This document shows positions 11,633 through 22,895 of a DNA stretch of 52,228 nucleotides, in pieces. The DNA is from Beverwykella pulmonaria (lineage: Eukaryota; Ascomycota; Dothideomycetes; Pleosporales; Melanommataceae). Position 1 is the first letter of the stretch. Every line of letters starts with the position of its first letter. The notes under the pieces were generated by a model. It saw nothing but the letters and a program-made list of their open reading frames with translations, was not told where the DNA came from and did not search any database. Location: NCBI GenBank assembly GCA_001599595.1, contig BCHH01000008.1:1-52228 (forward strand), read 5' to 3'. A program made the position numbers and the translations under genes.

Positions 11633-13731
11633 TTAAATCTTCTTCTCATCGGCGGGGGCAACAGAGCTCGCGCGCCTCTCGGCCGAAAGACTCAAGCGCC
11701 TCTCAACATCCTGAGCCTGAATCTCGGTGCCAAGATGTCCCGTCGGAAGCAAGTTCAACTTGTCTTCCTCCTTGTCCATCCTGCGATAGGCAAAATGGAA
11801 AGCGACGCCAGTCACGAACGAGATGATGGCCACGCTCCCATAGTTCCACACAAGATGGGGATCGTTCGTCAGTGGAGTGAAGGCCTGAGCAAGAGCGGCT
11901 GAGAAAGCTGTGGTGAATAGCTGTACAGACTGCACGAGAGACCTCATGTTCTTCGGTGCCTTGGTGAAGGCATACTCGAGCGTCGTCACCGATGCGAAAA
12001 TTTCGGAAATGGCAATCATGACGTAAATTCCGGTAACAGCCCAGACGTTGATGGGTGAGACATATTCGTCACTGGGATGGTCGTAGTATCCCGAGGTTTT
12101 GTAGCTATCAAGATCAGTCTCCTCCTTTCAATGAGCCTAGGATGGGGCTGCTTACACATAGTATTGGAGAACAGATGCCCAGATCATGGAGAAGGATGCG
12201 ATGATGAAACCCGCAGTGATCTTCTTGATGGGAGTGAACCTGATGCCCGCTTTGCGCAATGCCGGGTAGACAAGAAGATCCATGACTAAGGAGCACGTTA
12301 GTAATCAAACGAGTGTGGATGTGAAACTTAGACTTACTGGGTACAATGATGATAATGGCAAGGGGGTCCAAGTTGGAAAGAACGTCGTTAGGAATTCCGT
12401 GCAAGGACATGGTAGAGCACATCTGAGTCAAGTTGGAGTCCATCTGCCTGTAAGCAAGCCAGAAGATTGGGACCCAGAAGAAAACACCGCAGGCACGGAA
12501 ACCACGACCGACTTCATCGACCCAAGCATCATCGAATTTGTACCACGACGGCTTATTTTCGCCCAAGGTCGACGGCTTCACTCTGTCCCACATGTGCCCG
12601 TCATTCCAGTTCTTCCAAGTCTTCACGGGATTGATAGACAAACCTTTCCCCAGGGCTTTGAAAAGCAGCTTAAAAGCTGGACCCATGACGTTGCCAGCCG
12701 GCGGACGCATAATGTAGAACTTCTTGCAGATGAGAAGGACGGGCAGGGCGATGATGAAGAAGACGGTCGGGATCAGGTAGGCCAAGTAGAAGCCAACGTA
12801 GCGTTCAGCGTAGGCCATTCCCAGCTGGCCAACCAATGCGCCAATGTTGACAAAAAGGTAGAACCAGTTGAAAATGCGTGTCGCCGTCACAGCTGGATCT
12901 ACAATGACGCGCTCCTCGCCCCTCATCTCGACGCGCAGTTTCTCCTGGGGGACCTGCTCCGCAATGAGGGGGGAGATATTAGGCTTGAAAGTGCCTGTGC
13001 CCAGTCCCATGATCATCAAGCCAATAACGAAGGCAGCGAGCGAACCGTGAGGATGGTCCAGGACGCCTGGTGCAGAAGAAGCAACGAGAATGATGTGACC
13101 GATTTCAGCAACGATAACGGAGTAGACAATGGTCTTGAAGCGTCCCAGGTAGGTGTCGGCAATCCAGGCACCGAGGAGGGGGCAGCAGTAGACCCAAAAT
13201 GCATTGAAGGTGGTCAAACTGAAGGCAACCTGCTTTCCCATACCCAGGGCACCGGGCTGGGCCTGGTCGTCATGGGGATGCAGCGCTGCTCCCGTCGAGG
13301 TGACCCTCGGTTTGGCGATGAAGTTGGAGTAGACGGCCGTGGTGCCGTAGTAGGACATGCGCTCAACAAGCTCGACGAAGGCAATGGTGTAGATCTTCCA
13401 TGGGATCGCGGCGGGAATTCGGCGCAGCGTGTGCATCTCCTCCTCGGTCGGGAAGTCGTCATCACCAAGGTAGCTCTCCTGGAGAGTGGCCTTGCCCTCG
13501 CCATGGAGATACGGCGGCGGCGTGGTGGTGTGTTGTTCTGGGTGCTTGCGCTCTGGGTCGCCGGAGCGGTCCACAAGAGCCGGGTCCAAGCCCGTGGCTT
13601 GCTGCGGGGGTGTGTTAGCGGTCCGACCGTAGGCAAGCGAGCATGACGTGGGTGGGCATTGGGCTTGGAGATCTTAGGGAATCGCGTTCATGGTTGTTGC
13701 TTACCACAGCGTCGTCGTCGCCAATGGGCAT
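11633..13731 (-). CDS. POT family proton-coupled di/tripeptide transporter
   Basis: Plasma-membrane peptide importer of the PTR2/POT family. Four exons: 13731-13705, 13601-12338, 12285-12156 and 12104-11633, giving 630 aa. The start is the ATG in a good fungal context (CCACCATG), encoding MPIGDDDAV; the remainder of the long first frame would otherwise lack any ATG. Hallmarks include ELVERMSYYG in TM1, the segment ADTYLGRFKTIVYS, GLGTGTFKPNISPLIAEQ and the POT signature region FNWFYLFVNIGALVG. About twelve hydrophobic segments are present, with a long cytosolic-type loop near GLSINPVKTWKNW. The spliced C-terminal half includes VYPALRKAG, FSMIWASVLQY and FTKAPKNMRSLVQ, all typical of fungal members. 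Donors and acceptors are canonical. No disabling change was seen. Expression in response to peptides or nitrogen is known for the family but not shown here. Confidence 0.94.
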
Positions 13732-15033
13732 GGTGGGCGCGCAGTTGTGTGAGGTCGACACGGAGGGGGGGTATTACGGGGAACAACGAGGAGGACGAGG
13801 AGAGATGTCCCAGAGGCGTGGGACAAGTGTTGCATTTATTACTTCCTGAGGGTGTGCACGCAAATCGATGGCCCAGCTCTCACGGGTAGCCGTACCGCCG
13901 AGGCTGCCCAAACTAGAAGGAGCTCGTATTACCGTCTGCAGATAGCACCTCTGGATTATACTCGATGCGGCAGGTCTCCATCGCATATCGCGATGTCGTC
14001 GCGATGCTCCTGCCACGGCGACTCGGCGCCCAGGACCGCGCCGCACACGACGCCTCCGCAACGCACACATTCCATTGCAAGACAAGAAGCTGCACACAAG
14101 CCTTGACAAGCCAAAGGGCTCGCACATAAGCCTCGACAAGACACCACCACGACGCAAAAGCCGTGCGCGCCGCCAAGAAGGATTGATTAGAGGCAAAACA
14201 GGTTATATTGCCACCGTGTTGGCCACTCGAATCAACTTGGCCGACCGGGGCGGAGGGGTACTTGCGGCCTCCAGCGGGACAGCTCAGCAACATGGCGATC
14301 AAGGGATGCGCGCTGGAACAATACACAATATTGCTGCCACCGTGATTCCAACACGCCCGTATCTCCTCGCTCCTGCCTATCTCGGGAACAAGACCCCTTG
14401 GCATTGGCCAGAATGCCTACACTCTGCCTCGCTAACGCCGTAGCGCCCTCTTGTGAACGCACAACCTCCAACACCATTGACCTGGTATTCGGATCCTTCA
14501 TGAAAGTATGAGCAAGAAGCCGCGATATCGCGCCATATGCCCCCTGTGTGTCGACAACTTGGGCACACAGCTTTCGAGGCGTAGAAGCGATCCTGTTCAC
14601 GTCCACGGGCAACATGGCCAGATACGGCAACACAGTAAAGTTTTCCTCCAGGAGTTTATCTAGAAAGGCTCAAGCTGAAACGAAATAGCTAATGCACATG
14701 CACACCAATCATGTAAGCACCCAGACACCTTCCCGGAAGATGCGTCCCCCGAGAATGGCGGCACCCTAGTTGTCCCAGAAGGGGCAACTGGGCGCCCGAG
14801 CAACGAACCCCTACAATCCTCCCATCCCATCCATATGGGGTTGTCGCCGCATGCCCCGCTGGAATTTCCATAGTTCCAGAAGCATGTTGTGACACGCGAC
14901 TAGCTCGAATATTTTCTCTATGCAATCAATCACACGCCAATGCCTCGTCACGCGACGATGTGGCCGTGGGCGACACATGCGATAACAACAAGCTGGCCGT
15001 GTACTTAGGCGTGCTGTGATGCAGTTGACGCGT
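13732..15033. other. Intergenic, GC-rich, gene content uncertain
   Basis: The POT promoter is at its left end. Several overlapping frames up to about 160 codons occur on both strands between 13770 and 14640, a pattern typical of GC-rich non-coding DNA. The minus-strand frame 14232-14633 has the most protein-like run (SRLLAHTFMKDPNTRSMVLE) but no family was recognised and no splice structure supports it. Confidence 0.35.
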
Positions 15034-16158
15034 TCAACGCCGTTTCCAGACAAGAGGCACTCTCTCCGGGTGCAGCATCTGCATCAATTAAACTTGCCAG
15101 TATCCTGCTCGACCAGCTTCAGAACTCTCCTCCTCGCCTTATCCATTTTCTCTCTCTCTCTCTCTCTCTCCTCTCTAGCACGGGCTCCACAATCCAGTCG
15201 CGCAAATTGGCTGCCATTGTTGCAATGAATTCGACTCGAGAGAATTTCTTTCCAGGGCAAATACGAAGGCCCTTCGACCACGCAATAAATGCGCCTTTCT
15301 TTGGCATCCTAAGGCGATCCTGCTCAACACTAGAGTACTCAAAAGTCCCTCAAGCCACCTAGATAACTTCCACTCAATTGTGTCCTCGACCTAGATTTTA
15401 GGATGAGTGTGGATAGGCAACATGATTTAGAATCACCGGGGTGTGTTGTATAGAATAGCACAGCTCCGACCACCCACTTTCAGATTTATGATTTGCCTTC
15501 CCGTGGACTTCGCAATCGAGACTAGAGTATAAGACGGTTTGCTTCGTAGAGAACGGCCAACATTCGCTTCAGCCGAGGAAAGTTGGCGCTGCAATACCAA
15601 TCCTCAACTCGTCTTTGTCCAAGAGCTTCCTGGAGCCCTTCAAATGCCCAGTCTTAGGCTAGGATATTACTGTTAAACGCCAGATTGGATGCATTGGAGC
15701 TAGGAACTGTTAGAAAGAGCCAAAGTAAGCTATTTTTGTGACAGGAACGTACTTATTGACCAATCAAGCAAGTGGATGGCCTCTTTTTGGACCTTCATGC
15801 ATGCTTTGACGATGACACCCTATTCTCAATTAAGACAGACAGTGTCTAGACAAACCAGAGCAGCATTAAGTGGACTGGGCTTGCCGCGTATTCTCTTAAG
15901 GTAGCTGCGGTCAGGTCAGCCAGAATGCACTAGGAAGGGTCGGGATGGGTCAACTTACATGGAGACATGGTTGATCATCCACGGATTGGCAATATCCGCT
16001 CCCATTGAAGGGGAGACCCCTATTATCGCAATATCCAGCGATATAGAGGGGTTCAAAGGTGAAACGGCAGTCATGCTCAACAATGGTCTCACCCTTGGCC
16101 ATACGGCGAAAGCAGCACTTGCAGGAGCACAGGCAGCGCGAGTGCGTCTTGCAGTCAA
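15034..16158 (-). pseudogene. Cytochrome P450, pseudogene
   Basis: Heme monooxygenase remnant read from right to left. The clearest parts are FPRLKRMLAVLYEANRL (about 15600-15540), LPIHTHPKI and DTIEWKLSRWLEGTFEYSS (about 15420-15330), and the heme-binding loop FIAWSKGLRICPGKKFSRVE (about 15290-15230) with its cysteine ligand intact. Downstream, the frame changes inside a TC microsatellite at 15149-15170, continues as ARRRVLKLVEQDTG, then changes again before MQMLHPERVPLVWKRR and the stop at 15034-15036. Stops also interrupt the region before the HTHP block. The part from about 15700 to 16158 may be the upstream exons (one intron GTAAGT...CGCAG fits near 15955-15902), but that is less sure. 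An LTR begins at 16181, so the N-terminus seems to have been lost or displaced. Confidence 0.8.
15149..15170. repeat. TC dinucleotide microsatellite, 11 units
   Basis: A run of eleven TC units followed by CTCTCT lies inside the P450 pseudogene, encoding an alternating Glu-Arg stretch on the minus strand. Frame before and after it differs, so slippage here probably contributed to inactivation. Confidence 0.9.
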
Positions 16159-16180
16159 CCAAACGGCGCTTGGGGACAGA

Positions 16181-16522
16181 TGTGACGGTGCTGCTCATCA
16201 GCTCGGCCACACATGACATGAACACGTATCAGAGTTAATGGTGGCAGGCACTCAGCTCAACCACGCATCACAGGAACACGCATCAGATGCGACAGTGGCA
16301 CACGCTCAGCTCAACCACGTCGGACGACTTGTGCGCGCCACGCCATGCACACTCTCAGGACATGCTCGGTCGACCTGCGCACGGACCGTACCCTTTTGTA
16401 TATAGGATCGTTCGCCCAGGAGTACCTCATCTCTCCCTATCTTAGTGTACTTGACATAGAGCTGACCTATCCCTTTATTGCCTTGCGCATCCACGATGGT
16501 GAAGACCGTGCTCGTCATCACA
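16181..16522 (+). mobile_element. Solo LTR, family B
   Basis: Starts TGTGACGGTGCTGC and ends CTCGTCATCACA; TGTGA and TCACA are inverted ends. It matches, in reverse orientation, the LTRs at 50003-50348 and 50524-50852, and directly matches the interrupted copy at 37150-38327. No internal element sequence adjoins it, so it is a solo or truncated LTR. The five bases on either side do not match, which suggests later rearrangement. Confidence 0.8.
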
Positions 16523-17498
16523 CGGCAGATCCTCGAGCATTCTTGACTAAGTAGGAGCTTCTTCGTAATGTAAAGTCAGTTATTAACTAAAATAGCGTAG
16601 CTGGAAGAGATGGAGGGTCGACAGCGGTAACAGGCCTTGCTTTCTGTCGCGACTGCTAGGATGTGATCGGTGGTGGTTCGTTAATTATGGTTGCGAGGCG
16701 GTAACTGCAACTTCGTTCTGCGTCAAATGCATCGCCTCTGTATAATTTCAGTGAGTTTTGTGGTAAAGCCCGCTGTGACTGGGCCATTTTTGCACTTGAA
16801 GGACCCTATGCTGTATTTAGTACTCTTCGGGCCCATAAATGGCGAGTACCCACTTTCTCACGGTATGATAGACCGCAGTAGTAGCGGGGAAGTCGATGGG
16901 TATGATGCGAAGAAGTTATTCCGTTCACAATGCCATGTGGGGCACATGCAGCTCAATCACTACCAAGAATGGTTGCATCCTGCAACTGTTTTCATCCAAT
17001 ATCTCAGACACACACTCTAGGCTAAGATCAGTGATTCACAGTCTGTGTTACCAAAGGCTGAGTACCTGGTGTGTCACCTTCTCTTCTTAAATCACATATT
17101 GAACCCTTTAAGAGAGACAGCTCTAGCAAAATGTAAGCGTTTCGCTTAAAAGGCTGACTCGGTAATTAATCTTGACGCTGTGGCCGGTCTAAATCAGGCT
17201 AAATGTGGCGGTGAAATTCTGTATGCGATAGCCTTTTAATTTAATTTTACCATATTAGAAATGGCTCAGAAATTGTGAATTGTGCGAATCCCAGTGCTCC
17301 CTTTCTCCCAAGACACTCTACCAAGGGGATACTAAGTTGTTCAGTAATTGTTAGAGCATTAAAAATTTCTAATTCCTCCGTTAGAACGATTCTGTGTTGT
17401 ACGTAGCAAGCTCAACTGTTAAATGCAATGCTTAAGAACCTCTCATGCATGGTATCATACACGCACATTCTCCTAGCAAGGATTCGCCTCTCGTAAGA
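16523..17498. other. Intergenic, upstream of GH2 gene
   Basis: No supported gene. The 109-codon frame at 16691-17020 has no recognisable motif. The right part is AT-rich and should include the promoter of the GH2 gene. An in-frame ATG at 17445 lies upstream of the preferred GH2 start. Confidence 0.4.
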
Positions 17499-20126
17499 AT
17501 GACGTATAGCGCCTGCTGGTTGTTCTTGCTGAGCCTGTTTCTATTAACAAACCTCCGACATGCTGAAGCGCGTATAAGCAAGAATCCTCGCGCAGATGCA
17601 CATGCAGCGGCGGGCCGCGAGCGCTCCAGCCTCAATGCAGGCTGGAGGTTTTCACGATTTACTTCGAACCCCGACTCGTTGTCGTACAGTACGTTGAAGG
17701 ATTGGATCCTCCCTTCGGCTAACGACTTCATCAGCGGTACTAAACGCCAGCGTCCTTCGGGTACTCCTCCGGGGAGCAGTCTCAACTATACTCAAGCGTC
17801 ATTTGATGATAGCACCTGGGAGGCCGTCAACCTACCACACGACTGGGCCATTAAAGGGCCCTTTAACGCACCTGGAATCAGCGGTGGGATGGGTCGGTTG
17901 CCCGTGAATGGAGTCGGCTGGTACCGTCGGAAGTTGACGATAACCTCGGAAGAGATTGACGCTGGGAAGTCCATCTTTTTGGATATTGACGGCGCCATGT
18001 CATATGCAACAGTCTGGCTTAACGGTAAACTGGTCGGCGGGTGGCCGTACGCTTACAACTCGTTTCGTCTGGATCTTACTGGGTACGCCAAAGGTGGTGA
18101 CAACGTGCTAGCTATTCGACTAGATAATGCGTTAGACAACTCGCGTTGGTACCCGGGTGCCGGTATTTACCGAAATGTCTGGCTCGTCAAAGTCGACCCA
18201 ACACATGTAGGCCAGTTCGGCACGCATATTACAACACCAACTGTCTCTGCCCAATCGGCCACTCTTAACCTCGTTGTCGAAGTAGAAAATAAGAGAGAAG
18301 CAAGCCAACAGGTAGATATAGTCACCGAGGTTTATGTACTCGATACAGCAACCAAGAAAGCCAGAGGGGGCGTCGTGGCTACATTTCCAAAAACGTCGGC
18401 AACTGTGGCAGCGGGCGCAAAGCAGGCTATCAACAGCTCCGTCACAGTAACAAATCCACTACTCTGGGGACCACCACCAGCGCAGAAGCCGAACTTATAT
18501 ATTGCTATTACGACTCTATCTACCAATGGCGGAATGATCGACACCTATGAAACCCAATTCGGTATCCGCACTGTAACGTATGATGCAAATAAGGGGTTCT
18601 TGATCAATGGGCACGCAGTGCGCGTACAAGGCACATGTAATCACCACGACCTGGGTTCTCTAGGAACTGCATTTAATACCCGGGCTGCTGAGCGGCAGCA
18701 ACAGATGCTACAAGAGATGGGCGGTAATGCGCTCCGGACGTCACACAATCCGCCCGCACCCGAATGGCTCGAAATAGCTGATCGGCTGGGTATGATGGTT
18801 CTTGACGAGATTTTCGACTGTTGGAACAACCAGAAGACAGCTAACGACTTCCATTTGATCTTTACGGATTGGCGCGAGCCAGACCTCCGATCTTTCATCC
18901 GACGTGACCGTAACCATCCCTCTGTTATCGCTTGGAGCATCGGTAATGAGATTGGTGAACAATCCAGTGCATCCGGAGGGTCGACGGGTAAGTTGCTACA
19001 GGACATAGCCCACGCTGAGGATCCAACGCGGCAGAATACTGTGGCAATGAACTCTGCCTCTGAAAGCAGCGCCTTAGCTGGTGTGATAGATATCATAGGA
19101 TTGAATTACCAGGGTGAGGGGCGGGGCACCGCAACGTCTGGGTCATTCTCGAACTTTCACAAGGCCTTTCCAAACAAGATGATCTGGAGCACCGAAACTT
19201 CTTCAGTGCTTAGCACTCGGGGCACATACATATTCCCGGTGACAAGTGCGAATACCGCCACCGTTGGCGGTGCTAGCGCGGGCGGAAACAATACGGCTAT
19301 GTATGTCAGTGCCTACGAGCTCTACGCACCCAGCTGGGGCTCGTCCCCCGACAAGGTCTTTGGACAACAGGATATAAACTCATACGTTGCTGGCGAATTT
19401 GTCTGGACAGGCTGGGACTACATAGGGGAGCCTACGCCGTACGATTCTGCTCGAAGCTCCTATTTTGGAATCATTGACCTAGCAGGCTTCAAAAAGGACC
19501 GCTTCTACCTCTATCAAGCGCATTGGCGTCCCGACTTTCCCATGGCACATATTCTACCCCATTGGACTTGGCCCGACCGGGTTGGTCAAGTTACTCCAGT
19601 CCACGTATTCTCGTCAGCTGATGAAGCTGAGCTTTTTGTAAATGGGAAATCGGCAGGACGAATAAAGAAGGCCCAATACTCCTACCGTTTCCGATGGGAT
19701 GATGTCACTTACCAACCCGGCGATCTACGCGTAGTCACATACAAAAATGGGGCGCAATGGGCGGTTGATACTAAGAAGACGGTTGGCAACGCTACACGGC
19801 TCAATATAACAGCTGATCGTACTAGTATTGCTCAGGACGGCTACGACCTCTCGTTTATTACTGTCGCGGTTGTCGACGGCAACGGGGATACGGTGCCAGC
19901 GGCAAAAAACGCCATAACCTTTTCCATTTCTGGTCCTGGCCAAATTGTCTCTACCGATAACGGCGACCCGACCGATATGACTGCGTTTCCGACCCTAACA
20001 CGAAAAGCCTTCAGCGGCCTCGCTCTTGCTATTGTGAAGGCCAATGCTGGGGCCTCTGGAAAAATCACTGTTTCGGCCACTGCGAAGGGTCTTACAGACG
20101 CACAGGTAACCGTGGAAGCTAATTAG
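17499..20126 (+). CDS. Secreted glycoside hydrolase family 2 (beta-galactosidase-like)
   Basis: Retaining glycosidase, most likely acting on beta-galactosides. The ATG at 17499 is preferred because it begins directly with a signal peptide (MTYSACWLFLLSLFLL); the ATG at 17445 would add 18 residues in front of it. The product is 875 aa, in one exon. Order: N-terminal jelly-roll domain (with VNLPHDWAI and GVGWYRR), Ig-like domain, TIM barrel containing NALRTSHNP, the acid/base Glu in WSIGNEIGE (about residue 484) and the nucleophile Glu in WSTETSS (about residue 566), then a DUF4982-like segment (HVFSSADEAELFVNGKSAGR) and a C-terminal Ig-like domain. All catalytic elements are present. Absence of introns and the DUF4982-type architecture, common in bacterial GH2, make an old transfer possible. 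It is flanked by LTR relics on both sides yet shows no RIP damage. Beta-glucuronidase or another GH2 activity cannot be excluded. Confidence 0.93.
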   Translation: MTYSACWLFLLSLFLLTNLRHAEARISKNPRADAHAAAGRERSSLNAGWRFSRFTSNPDSLSYSTLKDWILPSANDFISGTKRQRPSGTPPGSSLNYTQASFDDSTWEAVNLPHDWAIKGPFNAPGISGGMGRLPVNGVGWYRRKLTITSEEIDAGKSIFLDIDGAMSYATVWLNGKLVGGWPYAYNSFRLDLTGYAKGGDNVLAIRLDNALDNSRWYPGAGIYRNVWLVKVDPTHVGQFGTHITTPTVSAQSATLNLVVEVENKREASQQVDIVTEVYVLDTATKKARGGVVATFPKTSATVAAGAKQAINSSVTVTNPLLWGPPPAQKPNLYIAITTLSTNGGMIDTYETQFGIRTVTYDANKGFLINGHAVRVQGTCNHHDLGSLGTAFNTRAAERQQQMLQEMGGNALRTSHNPPAPEWLEIADRLGMMVLDEIFDCWNNQKTANDFHLIFTDWREPDLRSFIRRDRNHPSVIAWSIGNEIGEQSSASGGSTGKLLQDIAHAEDPTRQNTVAMNSASESSALAGVIDIIGLNYQGEGRGTATSGSFSNFHKAFPNKMIWSTETSSVLSTRGTYIFPVTSANTATVGGASAGGNNTAMYVSAYELYAPSWGSSPDKVFGQQDINSYVAGEFVWTGWDYIGEPTPYDSARSSYFGIIDLAGFKKDRFYLYQAHWRPDFPMAHILPHWTWPDRVGQVTPVHVFSSADEAELFVNGKSAGRIKKAQYSYRFRWDDVTYQPGDLRVVTYKNGAQWAVDTKKTVGNATRLNITADRTSIAQDGYDLSFITVAVVDGNGDTVPAAKNAITFSISGPGQIVSTDNGDPTDMTAFPTLTRKAFSGLALAIVKANAGASGKITVSATAKGLTDAQVTVEAN

Positions 20127-20500
20127 GAGAGTGAGGACACGGGGAGAGAGGTGTAACTGCAGTGCTCTACCTTTTGTAAGGCAGGTGGGTTGTCTCGCAC
20201 TAAATATGGTTGAGAGTAGGATTGGAGGTAGATAGTGCGGTGGAGGAAAGGTGTGTGAAATGGAAATATCACACGGGGGTAGGAGGGCGACTCGCAGCCA
20301 TGCGATGTCCGAAGCAGCAATGCACTGAAGGAGGAAGAATCACAGTAGAGGTTTGGCAGTAGACTGTTTGCAATTTCAATATATCTAGCTACCAAACCAA
20401 ATAAAAGAAGGTGTGATGAAAAACAGATAAAGCATTCGTGATCTTGTTGGGTTGAGGTTCATGTAAGTGAGGGTGGTCCGTTTCGTTGATTGTTCATAAT
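20127..20500. other. Intergenic, 3' side of GH2 gene
   Basis: No gene seen. It should contain the GH2 3' untranslated region; the LTR relic of family B begins at 20501. Confidence 0.4.
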
Positions 20501-20785
20501 TGTGGTGATGAGCACGGTCTTCACTATCGTGGGTGCCGAAGGCAAATGAAAGGATAAGTTGGCTCTATTTCAAGTACACTAAGATAGAGCGAGAAGAGGT
20601 TCTCAGGGAGAACGATCCTATATACAGAAGGGTATGGTCCGGGCGCGACCCGACCGAGCATGTCCTGACAGTGTGGCATCGCGTGGCGCACGCACGTCGT
20701 CCGACGTGGTTGAGCTGAAGGTGCGCCACCGCCGCACCTGACTCGTGTTCATGTGATGTGTGGTCGAGCTGCCGAGCAGCACCGT
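20501..20785 (-). mobile_element. LTR family B, truncated copy
   Basis: Matches the LTR at 50524-50852 from TGTGGTGATGAGCACGG to GAGCAGCACCG, but the final CGTCACA terminus is replaced by sequence of another LTR family. It provides an empty-site copy (read on the minus strand, GACCACACATCACATGAAC) for the insertion seen at 37183-38003. Confidence 0.8.
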
Positions 20786-20997
20786 TTGAATAAATACTTA
20801 GGCCCTGCCTGGTTGTCCGCTCCGTTTCCGTTTCCGTTTCGCTTACGCCCCTGCTTAGTTCAGCAGGGGCCATACGATACCGCTCTCATAAACGGAGGGT
20901 ACTGTATCGGAGGCGTGTTTGGTTCGATTATGTCCGTTTTCTAGTAATCCTTGTCAGTGCGCTTGCTGTGAGCAACCTACTCACTATCACCATCAAA

Positions 20998-22165
20998 ATG
21001 CTGCCCTCTACGCCACGCAATAAGCAACTCGAGCGCATCGCTCAGGCTGCAACCGCGCTCTCTCTCCTGCCCTCGCCGTCGCCAGCGCCTACTCAGGTGA
21101 CCTAGTCGCCCTCACCGCTGCCCTCGCCGCCGCCAGCTCCGCCGCCAGCTCCGTCACTAGCGTTGTATCAAAGCCAGCTAGTTGATCAAAGGCTGTGATT
21201 CAAGTGGTCTAATAGGCTGCTAGAATGTCTATTGTTAGCTCTAGTATGCAAGGCAAGGGAGGGGAACTGCGCTAATAGCAAATTCAAACCCTAGGCGTAG
21301 GTGTATGCCTAGAAGGAGGTTCAGCAAGCAGCAGGTAGACCTATAACTATTAATTAGTGCAGGAACAAGATTAATACCTGTAAAAAGGATTGGCAAATTT
21401 AGTTACAGCTCTGCCAACAATTAGGTTTTAGCGTTATTAATAGCTAGGTTATAGCTGACAGCAAGGTCCTTAATAACTACTTTAGGGCCCATCTAGGCGC
21501 GTTAAAGTTTCAGGACGCGCTGTTGCCCTTTGAGTTAATACACTAAGAGCTCTTTAATAGGTATTACGCAACAGGCAAGGACGCTGTTAGCGTAAGAGCG
21601 CTGCGTTATTAACCCCAGCAGCAGGTTGTAGACTTAATAGAGGCAGGCACTACTTTGTTTGGGACCTCTGCCTCTACAGACCTAGATTTAAGCAGCAAGT
21701 TAGCTAGTAGGCGCAAAAGGGCAGGCACTGTGTCTGCTGTAAGGCAAAGTGGCGGCAAAAGGGCTAGACTGCTCACCTCTAAGGACTATATAGGCTTAAA
21801 GTTAGACAATATAGCAAAGCAGATTGGTGAGCTTGCAGCAGCAATAGTTCCTAAGGACTATTAGCAGGAGGTGCTTTTAAGGTTCTAGGATAAGTACTTA
21901 TTGTTGGACAAGAGGCTCTAGATAGCTATTCTTGAAGCCTTTAAGAGTAAGTAGAATGCAAAGTTCTAGGTTAATTTGCGCACACTGCAGAGGCAGAAGG
22001 CATAGGTAAAGGCTTGTGTTAACAAGCTAGTTGCGCAAGAGGAGTATAGCAACCTAGTAGCAAGTGTAGAGATGTTTGATTGGCGTGGCAACAGCAGGTT
22101 AGCTATAAGGGAGGTGCAAGATATTGGGCGCAGCATGTTAGTTACTAGCGTGATTTGCCAAGACT
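20998..22165 (+). pseudogene. Harbinger accessory Myb/SANT-like DNA-binding protein, pseudogene
   Basis: One reading frame from the ATG at 20998 continues to 22165 if stops are ignored. It begins MLPSTPRNKQLERIAQAA, has a Pro-rich stretch, then a Myb/SANT-like domain: WSNRLLECLLLALV, KEVQQAAGR, NKINTCKKDWQI and LQLCQQLGFS. Many TAG stops occur where Gln or Trp is expected (for example in the domain's second and third helices), as C-to-T/G-to-A change would give. The C-terminal part is basic (RRKRAGTVS, GGKRARLL). In active elements this protein helps the transposase enter the nucleus and bind the ends. It is not functional here. Confidence 0.75.
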
Positions 22166-22263
22166 AATAATAGTGGCCTGTGTGAGATTGGTGTTGAGCT
22201 CTTATATACTTAAATTAGTCTGTATTTTGCAACAATTATAACTGCCTTTGCACACAACTACAG

Positions 22264-22850
22264 TGTTACAGTTTAAAGAAGTTGCACAGATGTGGGCTGT
22301 AGATAAGGAACTAACCCTGCTAACAAACAAACAAAACTCTGTTAACAGGTGCAGCACAGCGTGCAGACAGGCGCAAAAGAACAGCAAGGATTTGCGCAGG
22401 TAAGCAAGGCACGTGGCAGAAGATATCCTACTAAGACACAGGAAACTTAGGAGAATTAAAGGATCCTAGAGATCCTACTAAGGAAGGGGAAACTTGGGAG
22501 AATTAAAGGATCCTAGAGATCCTGCTAAGGAAGGGGAAACTTAGGAGAATTAGAGGATCCTTAATATCCTACTAAGGGATAGGAGACTTAGGATTCTATA
22601 GGCAAAGAGGAAGTATATAAGGAAGGCAGTTTCCTATGTTATATTTGCTCTTAGTAGTTAACTTAAATAACTTTACTTGTCTCTTACCTAGATTGATACA
22701 GCAAGTTAGTTAGTTAATTTATTAATTAGATTTACCACCCCTCTGTCTTATATTATTGTCTTTAAACCTCACAGAATAATCCTACAACACCTACACTTAC
22801 GCACTACCTTAGTATAGACTAGACCTAGTAAGTGTTCACCTTATATAACA
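22264..22850 (+). mobile_element. Solo LTR, family D, nested in Harbinger
   Basis: Matches the LTR that starts at 51788, beginning TGTTACAGTTTAAAGAAG here and TGTTACGGTTCGAAGAAG there. The right end TATAACA mirrors TGTTAC after one RIP-type change. Flanks are TACAG (22259-22263) and CACAG (22851-22855), a 5-bp duplication differing by one C/T. It includes three imperfect tandem units of about 48 bp each carrying GAGAATTAAAGGATCC (about 22433-22565). This copy has many more T/A substitutions than the 51788 copy. Confidence 0.75.
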
Positions 22851-22895
22851 CACAGCTACTCTGCTGCCCTATAAACCAAGGATCCTCTGCGCTAG

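Noticed and set aside
12282..13646. Plus-strand open frame of 454 codons
   Set aside because: It lies entirely opposite the POT transporter exons; the minus strand has clear family motifs and splice sites, whereas this frame is low-complexity and unrecognisable.
13770..14640. Overlapping ORFs of 80-163 codons on both strands
   Set aside because: Mutually overlapping frames in GC-rich DNA, no recognisable motif, no consistent splicing.
17445..17498. Upstream ATG as GH2 start
   Set aside because: It places 18 residues ahead of an otherwise perfect signal peptide; the ATG at 17499 is more likely.
20924..20940. tRNA B-box-like sequence (GGTTCGATT)
   Set aside because: No A box or cloverleaf could be built around it; it lies in a Harbinger end.
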